Assembly (NCBI GenBank): GCA_964604675.1
Contig: CAZSAT010000001.1
Location: 1-64,000 of the forward strand
Length of the DNA stretch: 64,000 nucleotides
Origin: CAZSAT01 sp964604675
Lineage (GTDB): Bacteria > Myxococcota_A > UBA796 > CAJQPC01
Direction: 5' to 3'
In this document: in pieces, positions 22,103 to 30,248 of the stretch
Position numbering within the stretch: the stretch's first letter is position 1
Layout of the letters: the number at the start of each line of letters is the position of its first letter
Notes under the pieces: model-generated
What the model saw: only the letters and a program-made list of their open reading frames with translations
Databases searched by the model: none
What the model was told of the DNA's origin: nothing
Position numbers and translations under genes: made by a program

Positions 22103-23170
22103 GTGGCTCGCGTGCTCACCGTCTTCGGCACCCGGCCCGAGGCGATCAAGCTCGCCCCGGTGCTCGCCGCGATCGAAGGGCACCCTCGGCTGAGCTCGCT
22201 GGTCTGCATCAGCTCGCAACACCGCGACCTGCTGCCGCCCTTGCTGGACCACTTCGGCGTGCTGCCGCGCCACGACCTCGACGTGATGCGGACCGACCAG
22301 ACCCTGGCCGAGCTCACGGCACGCGTGCTCACCGGGGTCGCGGGGGTGATCGAGCAGGAGTCGCCCGACGTGGTGGTGGTCCACGGCGACACCACCACCA
22401 CCCTGGCGGCGTCGCTCGCCGCGTTCTACGCTGGCGTGCCGATCGCCCACGTGGAAGCGGGCTTGCGCACCGCCGACCTGCGCACCCCCTTCCCCGAAGA
22501 GCTCAACCGTCGCCTCACCGACCGCATCGCCGCGGTGCACTACGCCCCTACCGAGACCGCCGCCGAGCGCTTGCGGGCCGAAGGGGCCACCGACGTGTTG
22601 GTCACAGGGAACACCGGCATCGACGCACTCCTCCGGAGCATCCGTCCAGGCGTCGTCCCGAGGCGCTCCGTGCTCGTCACGTGCCACCGCCGGGAGGTGC
22701 TCGGCGAGCGCCTGGTGGGGATCTGCCGCGCCCTCGCCGAGATCCCGCGCCGTCACCCGGGCTTCGGCGTGCTCTACCCGGTCCACCCCAACCCCACGGT
22801 TCGCCGCACGGTCCACGAGGTGCTCGACGGGGTGCCCGGGGTCACGCTCTGCGAGCCCATGGCGTACCCCGCGTTCGTGCGCGCCCTGCAGGCGTGCCAC
22901 CTCGTGCTCACCGACTCCGGCGGGCTGCAGGAGGAGGCCCCCTCGCTCGACAAGCCCGTGCTGGTGATGAGGGACGTGACCGAGCGCACGGAGGGCATCG
23001 AGACCGGAGCGCTCCGGCTCGTCGGCACCGAACCCAGCCGGATCCTGGCGGCGCTCGACGAGGTGCTCGGGGACCGTGAGGTGTACGACCGCATGGCGAG
23101 CGCGGAGAACCCTTACGGGGACGGACGTGCCGCTGAGCGGATCGTCGACGACCTGGCGCTACGGTTCTGA
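22103..23170 (+). CDS. wecB: UDP-N-acetylglucosamine 2-epimerase (non-hydrolysing)
   Basis: 355 residues from the GTG at 22103, giving MARVLTVFGTRPEAIKLAP; a GTG at 22088 would add five residues but lies on the -10-like box. Family signatures are intact: FGTRPEAIK, SSQHRDLL, VHGDTTTT, HVEAGLRT, FPEELNRRLTDRIA, ENTGIDA-type NTGIDALL, TCHRRE, VHPNP, LTDSGGLQEEAPSLDKPVLVMRD.TER.EG. Converts UDP-GlcNAc to UDP-ManNAc in the cytoplasm for surface polysaccharides. The 3' end overlaps the convergent membrane-protein gene by twelve bases. Confidence 0.93.
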   Translation: MARVLTVFGTRPEAIKLAPVLAAIEGHPRLSSLVCISSQHRDLLPPLLDHFGVLPRHDLDVMRTDQTLAELTARVLTGVAGVIEQESPDVVVVHGDTTTTLAASLAAFYAGVPIAHVEAGLRTADLRTPFPEELNRRLTDRIAAVHYAPTETAAERLRAEGATDVLVTGNTGIDALLRSIRPGVVPRRSVLVTCHRREVLGERLVGICRALAEIPRRHPGFGVLYPVHPNPTVRRTVHEVLDGVPGVTLCEPMAYPAFVRALQACHLVLTDSGGLQEEAPSLDKPVLVMRDVTERTEGIETGALRLVGTEPSRILAALDEVLGDREVYDRMASAENPYGDGRAAERIVDDLALRF

Positions 23171-24136
23171 GACCTCGTCCGGGGACCCGACGCCCGGCGC
23201 CCGGAGCCGCCCGAGGGGGCCACGCCAGTCCAGGCCGACGGTGCTCGCGAGCCCCAGGACGCTCACCGTGACCACCTGCAGCGCGTGGGCCAGGAGCGCA
23301 AAGGCCACGGCGGTCTCCGGCTCGGCCACGCCCGAGAGCTGCAGGGCCTGGGCCGCGAAGAAGTGGTAGGTCCCAGCATGGGTCGGCGGGGACGGGATCG
23401 CGAAGCCGATGCCGAGCAGGCCGAGCACGAAGAGGGCGTGCCCGACGTCGCCTTCGACGCCGACCGCCTGCATGCACAGCACGAGCGCGAAGCTGGCCAG
23501 CACGAAGGTCCCGGCGGTCCACGCGCTGGCCGCCAGGAACCGACGCGGCCTGCTGACCGTACCCAGACCGGCCGCGAAGTCCCGTGCGACCACGAGAGGC
23601 CGCACGAAGCGCTCCTCCCAGCGCGCGGGGAGGCGACCGCCGCGCTCCAACCAACGGCCGGCGCCCACCGCGGTCCCCATGGCCACCAAGCCGATGGTTG
23701 CCAGGGCAGCGGCTCCCGCGCGCACGAAGTCCGGCATCGACAACACGCTGGCTGCGAGGCCGAGGCACAGGAGGGTGAACAAGAGATCGAGCAGCTTGTC
23801 GCCGATCAAGGTGGCCAGGGCGAACGCGAAGCTGGCGTCCGGATGGTTCTTCGACAGCAGGTAGGGGCGACCCAGCTCCCCGGCGCGAGCGGGGAAGAGG
23901 TTGTTCAGGAGGAAGCCGACCATCGTGAGCTTCACGGCGAGCAGCCGCGGCACCTCGGGCCCGAGCAGCGCGCGCCAGCGGAGCCCCTTGAGCACGTAGT
24001 GGAGGGCCAACAGGGCGGAGGCCGGCACGAGCAGATCGAGCCGTCCGCCCGCGAGCACCGCCCACACCTCGGAGAGCTCGACCTGCCAGAGCAGGAGCCC
24101 GACGAGCCCGCCGGCGACCACCAGGCTCAGCGCCAC
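23159..24136 (-). CDS. Lysylphosphatidylglycerol-synthase-TM / UPF0104 family flippase-like membrane protein
   Basis: 325 residues, about eight hydrophobic helices. The diagnostic stretch LLNNLFPARAGELGRPYLLSK (near residue 75) is the LPG_synthase_TM family motif (NN.lP.raGe..R...l). GTG start twenty bases downstream of the cysteine desulfurase stop, so it is the last gene of that operon. Family members flip lipids or lipid-linked intermediates; the association with sulfur genes is unusual. Substrate unknown. Confidence 0.85.
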   Translation of the reverse strand: MALSLVVAGGLVGLLLWQVELSEVWAVLAGGRLDLLVPASALLALHYVLKGLRWRALLGPEVPRLLAVKLTMVGFLLNNLFPARAGELGRPYLLSKNHPDASFAFALATLIGDKLLDLLFTLLCLGLAASVLSMPDFVRAGAAALATIGLVAMGTAVGAGRWLERGGRLPARWEERFVRPLVVARDFAAGLGTVSRPRRFLAASAWTAGTFVLASFALVLCMQAVGVEGDVGHALFVLGLLGIGFAIPSPPTHAGTYHFFAAQALQLSGVAEPETAVAFALLAHALQVVTVSVLGLASTVGLDWRGPLGRLRAPGVGSPDEVSEP

Positions 24137-24156
24137 ACGAAGGCCCGGGGAGCGGA

Positions 24157-25377
24157 TCAGCTCACCAGAGCCACAGCGCCTCGCACGGTGCGCACGAAGG
24201 CCCGAACCTCCTCAGCGGTGTTGTAGACCGAGAACGAAGCGCGCACGGCCTCGGGGGTGCCGGTGTCGGCGAACCAGCCGTGCACACAGAGCTTGCCGTG
24301 GCGAACCATGATGTTCTCGCGCGTGTCGAGCAGGCGCGCAACCGCTTCGGCCCCGACGCCGTCGAGGTAGAAGCCGAACACGCCACCGCGCCTCGCCGGG
24401 TCCTCCGGGCCGATGACGTGGAGGCGGGGGAGGTCGACGAGCCCCTCGGTGGCGATGCCGTTCAGGGCGACCACGTGCTCGTGGAGGGCGTCCTGCCCGA
24501 TCTTCTGGAGCCAGGCCGCCGCCGTCGCCGCGCCGACCGCGCCGTCGTAGTTGCAGATGCCTGCCTCGAACCTCATCGGCAGGGGCTCGAACCGGGCGCT
24601 CGTGAAGCTTGCGGCCTCCACCGTGCCGCCGCCGACCAGGAAGGGCTGGAGCCGCTCGAGCGCCGAGCGGCGCCCGTACAGCGCCCCGATGCCCGTCGGG
24701 CCGAACATCTTGTGGAACGAGAAGGCGTAGAAGTCCACGCCCGAAGCGGCCAGGTCGAGGCGGTGGGTGCAGACGGCCTGGGCGCCGTCGACCACGACCA
24801 GCGCGCCGACGGCGTGCGCCGCCTCGACGATCTCGGGCAGCGGCAACGCGACACCACAGAGGTTCGACACGTGCGGCACGGCGACCACTGCGGGGGCAGG
24901 CGCGAGGTCTTCCTCGAAGGCCGCCAGGTCGAAGCCGTGATCGAGCTCGACACGGTGGATGCGGTGCTTCAGGCCATCGCGCCGCGCGCGTCGCTGCCAC
25001 GGCAGCAGGTTCGAGTTGTGCTCGATGTTGGTGGTGAGCACGGTGTCGCCGCGCTTCAGCGGCAGGCTCTCCGCCACGAGGTTCAGCGCTTCCGACGTGT
25101 TCCGCACGAACACGATCTCGGCGGCCTCTTCGGCCCCCACGAAGCGCCGGATGTAGTCCCGAGCGCCCTCGTAGACGCGGCTGGTCTCCCGCCCGAAGGC
25201 GTGGTTGCTGCGGCCGTGACACGCGGGGGCCCGACGCTGGAAGTCCGCCATGGCCCGGATCACGGGCTCCGGCCGCAGGCTGGTGCAGGCGCTGTCGAGG
25301 TAGATCGGCAGCTTCCCGCCCACCCTCACCTGCAACGCTGGAAAGGCCTGCCTCGCGGCGGCCGTGTCGAGAGCCAT
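24157..25377 (-). CDS. SufS-like cysteine desulfurase (class V aminotransferase)
   Basis: 406 residues. PLP fold: IYLDSACTSLRPEPVI at the N-terminus, RNTSEALNLVA, TTNIEHNSNLLPW, VVVDGAQAV and the PLP-Lys in FSFHKMFGPTGIGALYG (Lys223). The persulfide cysteine is in RHGKLC (Cys364), matching the SufS R.G..C loop. It removes sulfur from L-cysteine and passes it on as a persulfide. No suf/isc scaffold genes are adjacent; instead the upstream genes encode a PP-loop ATPase and a tiny Cys-rich protein, pointing to thiolation of a specific substrate rather than general Fe-S assembly (inference). Start supported by GAGG four bases upstream. Confidence 0.9.
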   Translation of the reverse strand: MALDTAAARQAFPALQVRVGGKLPIYLDSACTSLRPEPVIRAMADFQRRAPACHGRSNHAFGRETSRVYEGARDYIRRFVGAEEAAEIVFVRNTSEALNLVAESLPLKRGDTVLTTNIEHNSNLLPWQRRARRDGLKHRIHRVELDHGFDLAAFEEDLAPAPAVVAVPHVSNLCGVALPLPEIVEAAHAVGALVVVDGAQAVCTHRLDLAASGVDFYAFSFHKMFGPTGIGALYGRRSALERLQPFLVGGGTVEAASFTSARFEPLPMRFEAGICNYDGAVGAATAAAWLQKIGQDALHEHVVALNGIATEGLVDLPRLHVIGPEDPARRGGVFGFYLDGVGAEAVARLLDTRENIMVRHGKLCVHGWFADTGTPEAVRASFSVYNTAEEVRAFVRTVRGAVALVS

Positions 25378-25383
25378 CCGGCC

Positions 25384-25722
25384 TCAGATAGCCGGTTCCC
25401 AGGTGGTGTTCGCGAAGGCGCCGAGGTCGGCCACCGCCGGGCCCACGTGCGCGCCGGCGAGCTCCGGCTGCCAGGTGCAGCTCGCCTCGTGCTCCATCTC
25501 GCCTTCGATGCGGATGCGCTCCTTCTCCATCACGCTCCGCACGGTCTCGGCGGAGTACTTCGCGAAGAAGGGCACGACCTTCCGGTAGCGCGAGAAGGGC
25601 AGCGCGATGGCGCAGAGACCAGCCAACGCGCCGGCGTGGGCGCTCCCGACGATGGCCAGGCCGCCGTAGTACCGGAGCTTGGAGATCGGCTTTCCGCTGT
25701 GCTTCTTGTTGCAGCAACCCAT
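25384..25722 (-). CDS. Small Cys-containing membrane-associated protein of sulfur cassette
   Basis: 112 residues, not recognised. N-terminus MGCCNKKHSG has adjacent cysteines; one hydrophobic segment (YYGGLAIVGSAHAGALAGLCAIALPF, about 18-43), then a charged helix (ETVRSVMEKERIRIEGEMEHEASC). The ATG overlaps the PP-loop gene stop (TGATG), and the desulfurase starts six bases after its stop, so it is embedded in the cassette. The Cys pair could relay sulfur or bind metal; this is only suggested by position. Confidence 0.75.
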   Translation of the reverse strand: MGCCNKKHSGKPISKLRYYGGLAIVGSAHAGALAGLCAIALPFSRYRKVVPFFAKYSAETVRSVMEKERIRIEGEMEHEASCTWQPELAGAHVGPAVADLGAFANTTWEPAI

Positions 25723-26519
25723 CAGGCGGCCTCGGGGCTCACGGGGCTCACACGTCGCGGCAGCCCCCGCTCCTCACAGTACGCCTCGATGACCTCGCGG
25801 GCCATGGCCCTGCGCTCTTCGAGGAACTGCTGGATCTTCTCGTCGTCGTGCTTCGGCGGCTGGTCGAGCAGGAGGAACGACAGGTAGTAGATCTCCCCCG
25901 CGCGGCAGCTTGGCTGGATGCCCAGGAAGCGGTCCTTGATCCGGATGCCCATCCGGAAGCCCTTCTTCTCGAGGAACTTGATCTCCTCCTCGCGGGGAAT
26001 GGTGTAGACCGGCGTCTGGAACTGGATGCCGTACTCGCCGTAGAACTCGCGGAACAGGTACAGGCTCAAGAGCGTCTGCTCGACCATCTCGCCCGTGGAC
26101 GACGACGAGCCGTCGGCCATGTAGGGGATGTCGTGCTCGAGGTTGTAGAGGATCGAGCGGGTGTGCATCGCCATCTTGCAGCCCAGGCACCAGATGAAGC
26201 CCGCCCGGTACTTCTTGTACTCCCGGGCGACGTCGTTCACGAGGAAGCGGTCGAAGAGGTCCTTGGTGCTCGTGAGGGTGTGCACGAACTTGGGGCCAGT
26301 GAGCCGTTCGAGCTCGACGATGCGCTTCTTGGTGCGCTCCTGGCCGCGGTGCGTGTAGCCGTTCTTGTAGGTGAGCAGGTGGACCTTTTCGTGGGTCCGC
26401 GCGAGCGCCAGGGCGGCGGTGGTGGAGTCGATGCCGCCCGAGAACATCAGCGAGATCGGCGCGGACTGCTCCTCGGGGGACAGCGCGAGCGCGTCGATGG
26501 AAGCCGCAGAGTCGATCAT
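25722..26519 (-). CDS. PP-loop ATPase (adenine nucleotide alpha hydrolase superfamily), probable thiolation or amidation enzyme
   Basis: 265 residues. PP-loop SGGIDS at 27-32 (LMFSGGIDSTTAALALA), the ATP-pyrophosphatase signature of TtcA, ThiI, QueC and asparagine synthetase. A CLGC pair (111-114) and a later GIQPSC (Cys205) may bind a metal or carry sulfur, as in thiolating members. These enzymes adenylate a carbonyl for attack by sulfur or nitrogen. It is the first gene of the operon, followed by the Cys protein and the desulfurase, which fits sulfur insertion. Not a clear match to any named subfamily. Confidence 0.82.
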   Translation of the reverse strand: MIDSAASIDALALSPEEQSAPISLMFSGGIDSTTAALALARTHEKVHLLTYKNGYTHRGQERTKKRIVELERLTGPKFVHTLTSTKDLFDRFLVNDVAREYKKYRAGFIWCLGCKMAMHTRSILYNLEHDIPYMADGSSSSTGEMVEQTLLSLYLFREFYGEYGIQFQTPVYTIPREEEIKFLEKKGFRMGIRIKDRFLGIQPSCRAGEIYYLSFLLLDQPPKHDDEKIQQFLEERRAMAREVIEAYCEERGLPRRVSPVSPEAA

Positions 26520-26528
26520 CGCAGGGTC

Positions 26529-26534
26529 AGGATA
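26529..26534 (-). promoter_or_regulatory. -10-like hexamer of the sulfur cassette
   Basis: TATCCT on the minus strand, nine bases before the ATG at 26519. At most a two- or three-base leader is predicted. Confidence 0.45.
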
Positions 26535-26568
26535 CCGGCCTGGGCTGCCGCGAGCGGTAGTTGGCCTC

Positions 26569-28701
26569 TCACAGATAGCTCTCCGGCTCGCCGTAGAAGA
26601 ACCGCGCCTCGGGCTTCCGAGGGTTCGGGATCACCCAGCCGTCCACACGCTGTGGCGTGCCCTTGTGCACGTTGACGAACCAGTTGCGGAGCAGCACGCG
26701 CCGGTCGCCCCGGACACGGACCGTGATCACCGGGTCGTCGTCGGCCTGGGGGAGCGCCGTCATGGCGCCCGGCCGCGGGTCGGCGCGCAACACCCGGAGC
26801 TGCACGAGGTTCACGCGCTCGAAGCCGTGCTCGTCCGGCCCGAAGCCGGCGAAGGCGTTCAGGTCGAGGTGCAGCTCGCCCAGGGTGTCGCGCAGGGGAA
26901 GCGCGGTGACCGTGAGCTGCTGCCCCTGCCAGGAGACGTCGACCGCCTTGAAGTAGACATCGAGCAGGCGCTCGGGCTCGGCGAGGTCCACGAACACCCG
27001 CGACCCGGAGGCCGGCACCGATCGCACCGCGAGGGCGGGGTCCACGCCGAGCATCTCCAGGTCGATCGTCAGGTCCACCCACCCAGCGGGGTCGGCGACC
27101 GTGGGCGCATCCGCACGCTCGGCGAGCTGCTCCGCGCTCAGCCAGCGCGCGACCCAGGGGTTGTTGGACGCGGCCGGGTCTGAACCGAACAAGGTGCGCC
27201 CGATCACCCTGGCCTCCGCCGCCTTGTGAGCCCAGTCGAGCTTGTCGAACAGCCGGGCGTAGTCGGGCAGCAGGCCAACGTGCGCGACGTGCTCGACCGT
27301 GAGCGCCAGGTAGGCGGGACGCTCCCGTTGATAGAGCGGCTTCCGCTCGTAGAGCCCCTCGTCGGCGACGCCCTGAACCTTCGCGAGCGCGCCGCCCAGG
27401 GGCGGCGTGAGCAGCGCGACCACCACCGCCAGGATGCGTCCGCGCCGTGTGCCCAGGGCCACGATGCCCGCGGCGCCCCACGCAGCGAGCGGCAGGCCCG
27501 CCATCACGAGGATGCGGGCCTTGTCCGACTCGATCCAGTCGCGCTGCAGCGCCAACACGGCGAGCACCGGCACGATCATCGCGGCGAGGCCGAGGGTGCG
27601 CCAACGGTCCTCGCGCCAGTCCCGATCCAACCCCGCCGCGATCAGCCCGAAGCCCACGCCACCCAACGACGCGAGCAACAGCCGCAGGTACAGCACGCCG
27701 GTCGGGTGCGGCACGAACGGCGTGCGCGCGAGGCCCGCCGACGAGAGCGCGGGGAGCGGCTGGCTCTCGCCCAGGCTGTGCAGGCCATGGAAGCCGAGGT
27801 GGGGGAGGTTGAAGGCAAAGCACGCTGCAGCGACCACCGCGAAGGTCGCCCAGGTGCGCGGCGGCACGCGCCCCCGGACGTAGAACAGCGCGACGGGCAC
27901 CGCAAAGACCAAGGGCAAGAAGCGCAACCCCGAGCCGGCCACCAGCGCGAAGAGCCAGCCGTGCAGGAGCGCCTTGCGCGGGTGTTCGATCACCGCCCAG
28001 AGCAACACGGGCGACAGCGCCAGGGCGAGCATGTTGCGGTCGAGCACCTCGATGGAGAGCACGTACGGGCTGAGGTAGAGCGCGGCGCCGGCGAGCGCTG
28101 CAGCGCCCGTGTTGGTCCAGCGACGCACCAACAACACCGTGAACAGGAAGCCCAGGAGCACGAACGCCGCGTGCAGGAAGCGGAAGGTGTGGTCGCCCAG
28201 GATCGGCAGCCACCCGGCGGTGAAGACCGCGTTCCCCGGCGTGGAGAGGATGTCGTAGGCATCGCGCACCCGCTGGGGGTCGGCCCCCGGGTTCAGGTCC
28301 TGCACGAACGCGAAGGACTGCATGTAGAAGCACTCGGCCTCGCCACGCGCCAGGTAGCTCGAGAGCTGCAGCCAGAGCTCGGCGTCGGTGTGGTGTGTGG
28401 CCGTGACGGCCGCGAGGACCGCCCCGAGGGCGAGCACGGGCAGGCTGCCCGCGTCTCGAGCGGTGCGCGCCCGGGCGAGCCAGGCCAGCGGGCCCGCGAC
28501 CACCAGCAGCGAGAGGGCGCACGCCACGAGCGTGCTCGGCGACACGAACCTCGGCTGCACCAACGCGACCTGGAAGGCCAGGAAGGGCACCGCGGTGAGC
28601 GTGAAGAGCAAGCACCAGGCCCAACGCTCCAGGCGGCCCCCGGTCGGAGCTGCGAGCGCCGACAGCGCGACGCCGACGAGAACCAGCAGCAGAGCGAGCA
28701 A
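26569..28701 (-). CDS. Large polytopic membrane protein, GT-C-like
   Basis: 710 residues from a TTG start. Residues 1-430 contain about eleven hydrophobic helices with short loops; HHTDAELWLQLSSYLARGEAECF sits in an early loop (acidic residues after the first helices, as in GT-C glycosyltransferases). Residues 430-710 are soluble and beta-rich (VDLTIDLEML, VFVDLAEPERLLDVYF, VITVRVRGDRRVLLRNWFVNVH). Family not identified; a membrane glycosyltransferase or a polysaccharide-processing protein is plausible. Diverges from the MBL gene; both show -10 hexamers directly before their starts. Confidence 0.75.
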   Translation of the reverse strand: MLALLLVLVGVALSALAAPTGGRLERWAWCLLFTLTAVPFLAFQVALVQPRFVSPSTLVACALSLLVVAGPLAWLARARTARDAGSLPVLALGAVLAAVTATHHTDAELWLQLSSYLARGEAECFYMQSFAFVQDLNPGADPQRVRDAYDILSTPGNAVFTAGWLPILGDHTFRFLHAAFVLLGFLFTVLLVRRWTNTGAAALAGAALYLSPYVLSIEVLDRNMLALALSPVLLWAVIEHPRKALLHGWLFALVAGSGLRFLPLVFAVPVALFYVRGRVPPRTWATFAVVAAACFAFNLPHLGFHGLHSLGESQPLPALSSAGLARTPFVPHPTGVLYLRLLLASLGGVGFGLIAAGLDRDWREDRWRTLGLAAMIVPVLAVLALQRDWIESDKARILVMAGLPLAAWGAAGIVALGTRRGRILAVVVALLTPPLGGALAKVQGVADEGLYERKPLYQRERPAYLALTVEHVAHVGLLPDYARLFDKLDWAHKAAEARVIGRTLFGSDPAASNNPWVARWLSAEQLAERADAPTVADPAGWVDLTIDLEMLGVDPALAVRSVPASGSRVFVDLAEPERLLDVYFKAVDVSWQGQQLTVTALPLRDTLGELHLDLNAFAGFGPDEHGFERVNLVQLRVLRADPRPGAMTALPQADDDPVITVRVRGDRRVLLRNWFVNVHKGTPQRVDGWVIPNPRKPEARFFYGEPESYL

Positions 28702-28707
28702 GGCCGA

Positions 28708-28713
28708 AGTGTA
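28708..28713 (-). promoter_or_regulatory. -10-like hexamer, predicted leaderless start
   Basis: TACACT on the minus strand, six bases (TCGGCC) before the TTG at 28701. Arranged back to back with the promoter of the divergent MBL gene. Confidence 0.5.
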
Positions 28714-28726
28714 CTCCCGCAGCGAC

Positions 28727-28732
28727 TACGCT
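28727..28732 (+). promoter_or_regulatory. -10-like hexamer, predicted leaderless start
   Basis: TACGCT, seven bases before the GTG at 28740. Confidence 0.45.
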
Positions 28733-28739
28733 CGGGGCT

Positions 28740-29483
28740 GTGCCCCTGCGCGTCACCTTCATCCGCACCTCGACCCTGCTCCTGCAGACCGACGGCGTCA
28801 CCGCCATCACCGACCCCTGGTTCTCCCCGACCATGTGGGGCGTGCCGACCTACCGGAAGCCCGGCATTCCGATCCACCGCCTGCCGCGCATCGACTACGT
28901 GATCGCCACCCACCTGCACGCGGACCACTTCGATCCCCACGCCGTGCAGCGCTTCGGCCACCCGGAGCTCGACGTGGTCGGTACGGTGGGCACCGCCGCG
29001 TTCTGCGCCGGCCTGCGCGTCCGCCACGTGACCGACCTCTACCCCTGGCAGACCCACACCCTGGGACCCTTCGAGGTCACCGCCACACCCGCCGTGCACA
29101 CCGGACCGCCGCCGCCGGAGGTCAACTACGTCGTCCGGATCGGCGACCAGCACCTGTTCTTCGGCGGCGACGCGCGCTTCTCCGACGCCTTCGAGGCCAT
29201 CGCCGCGCGCTTTCCGCCCATCGACGTCGCGCTGGTGCCGATCGGAGGGACCCGGATCTTCGGCACCCGCACCACGATGAGTCCGAAGGACGCAGCGCGG
29301 GCCTGCCGCATCCTGCGCGCCCGCCACGCCGTGCCGATCCACGAGGGTGGGGACTGGTTCTCGGCGCCCCCGGCGAGCATCCACCCCGGCCGAAACCGGC
29401 ACTTCGTCAAGGCGCTCGCCGAGGAGGCACCCGCCTGTGAAGCGGTCGTGCTGGCGCCCGGGGCGAGCGCCGACTTCGGCTGA
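28740..29483 (+). CDS. MBL-fold metallo-hydrolase (UlaG / NAPE-PLD-like)
   Basis: 247 residues. The metal motif THLHADHFD (about 58-66), then PAVHTGPP, FGGDARFSD and PIHEGGDW supply the His/Asp ligands of a binuclear metallo-beta-lactamase-fold hydrolase. The overall plan (no signal peptide, short length, INIT-type RTSTLLLQTDGVTAITDPWF opening) fits UlaG or NAPE-PLD-like phosphoesterases. A cytoplasmic location is inferred. Substrate unknown. Its 3' end faces the radical-SAM operon with twelve bases between. Confidence 0.88.
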   Translation: MPLRVTFIRTSTLLLQTDGVTAITDPWFSPTMWGVPTYRKPGIPIHRLPRIDYVIATHLHADHFDPHAVQRFGHPELDVVGTVGTAAFCAGLRVRHVTDLYPWQTHTLGPFEVTATPAVHTGPPPPEVNYVVRIGDQHLFFGGDARFSDAFEAIAARFPPIDVALVPIGGTRIFGTRTTMSPKDAARACRILRARHAVPIHEGGDWFSAPPASIHPGRNRHFVKALAEEAPACEAVVLAPGASADFG

Positions 29484-29495
29484 GAGCGATCTCTC

Positions 29496-30248
29496 CTACA
29501 CGAGCCCGCGCGCCATCGCCGCCCAGCGGCCGAGCAGGTAGCCGTCTCGGGGTTCTCCTCCGTCGGCTTCCGGGTGCCAGGCCCCTGCGACCACGCGCCC
29601 GCGCTCCAGCGGTTCGGCGAGGCCCCGCGCGCCGGAGACGACTGGCCGCACGACGCGTTCTTCCGGGAGCCGGCCCGGACCCGCGAGCAGCTCCCCCGAG
29701 AAGCCGGCGACCAGCGCCACAGGCAGTCGACGGAGCCCCTCGCCGGTCCCCGAACCATCCACGCCGTCCCACGCCCCATCGGCCGAGCCGACCTCGAAAC
29801 CGGTGGGGTGGGGGAGCACCGCGCGGAGACCGGTGGCCTCGAACACCGCCACCGATCCGGACACCGCGCAGTGGACCACGCTCCACCCGTCGACCTGGGC
29901 GACCCGCGCGCGCTGCAGCACAGCGACGGGCACCCCGCGCCCGTCGGGCAACACCACCACCCGGCCGGTGCAGGTCTCTGCCGAGGTGGTGAGCTTCAGC
30001 GCCGCCCGCGGCACCAGCCACTGCCGCCAGCGCGCGTAGGCGGCGGCCATCGACCCGACGGCGACCCACACCCAGGCGGTCTCGACGTCGATCACCAGCC
30101 CGATGGCGAGGCCCGCGAAGCCGACCCAGAAGGCGAGCCGACGGGGCCCGGTCATCAGCGGACGAAGCGCGACGACCCCGCCCGGCGTGTAGGCGGCGTA
30201 CAGCACCACCCACAGCCACATCCAGGCGCTGGCTACGCCCGCGATCAC
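29496..30248 (-). CDS. Membrane protein of the radical-SAM operon (unrecognised)
   Basis: 250 residues. Two or three hydrophobic helices in residues 1-80 (MWLWVVLYAAYTPGGVVALRPL; LAFWVGFAGLAIGLVIDVETAWVWVAVG), then a beta-rich soluble domain (TGRVVVLPDGRGVPVAVLQRARVAQVDGWSVVHCAV). No known family. The ATG overlaps the oxidoreductase stop by four bases, making it the fifth and last gene of the coupled operon. Confidence 0.75.
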   Translation of the reverse strand: MIAGVASAWMWLWVVLYAAYTPGGVVALRPLMTGPRRLAFWVGFAGLAIGLVIDVETAWVWVAVGSMAAAYARWRQWLVPRAALKLTTSAETCTGRVVVLPDGRGVPVAVLQRARVAQVDGWSVVHCAVSGSVAVFEATGLRAVLPHPTGFEVGSADGAWDGVDGSGTGEGLRRLPVALVAGFSGELLAGPGRLPEERVVRPVVSGARGLAEPLERGRVVAGAWHPEADGGEPRDGYLLGRWAAMARGLV

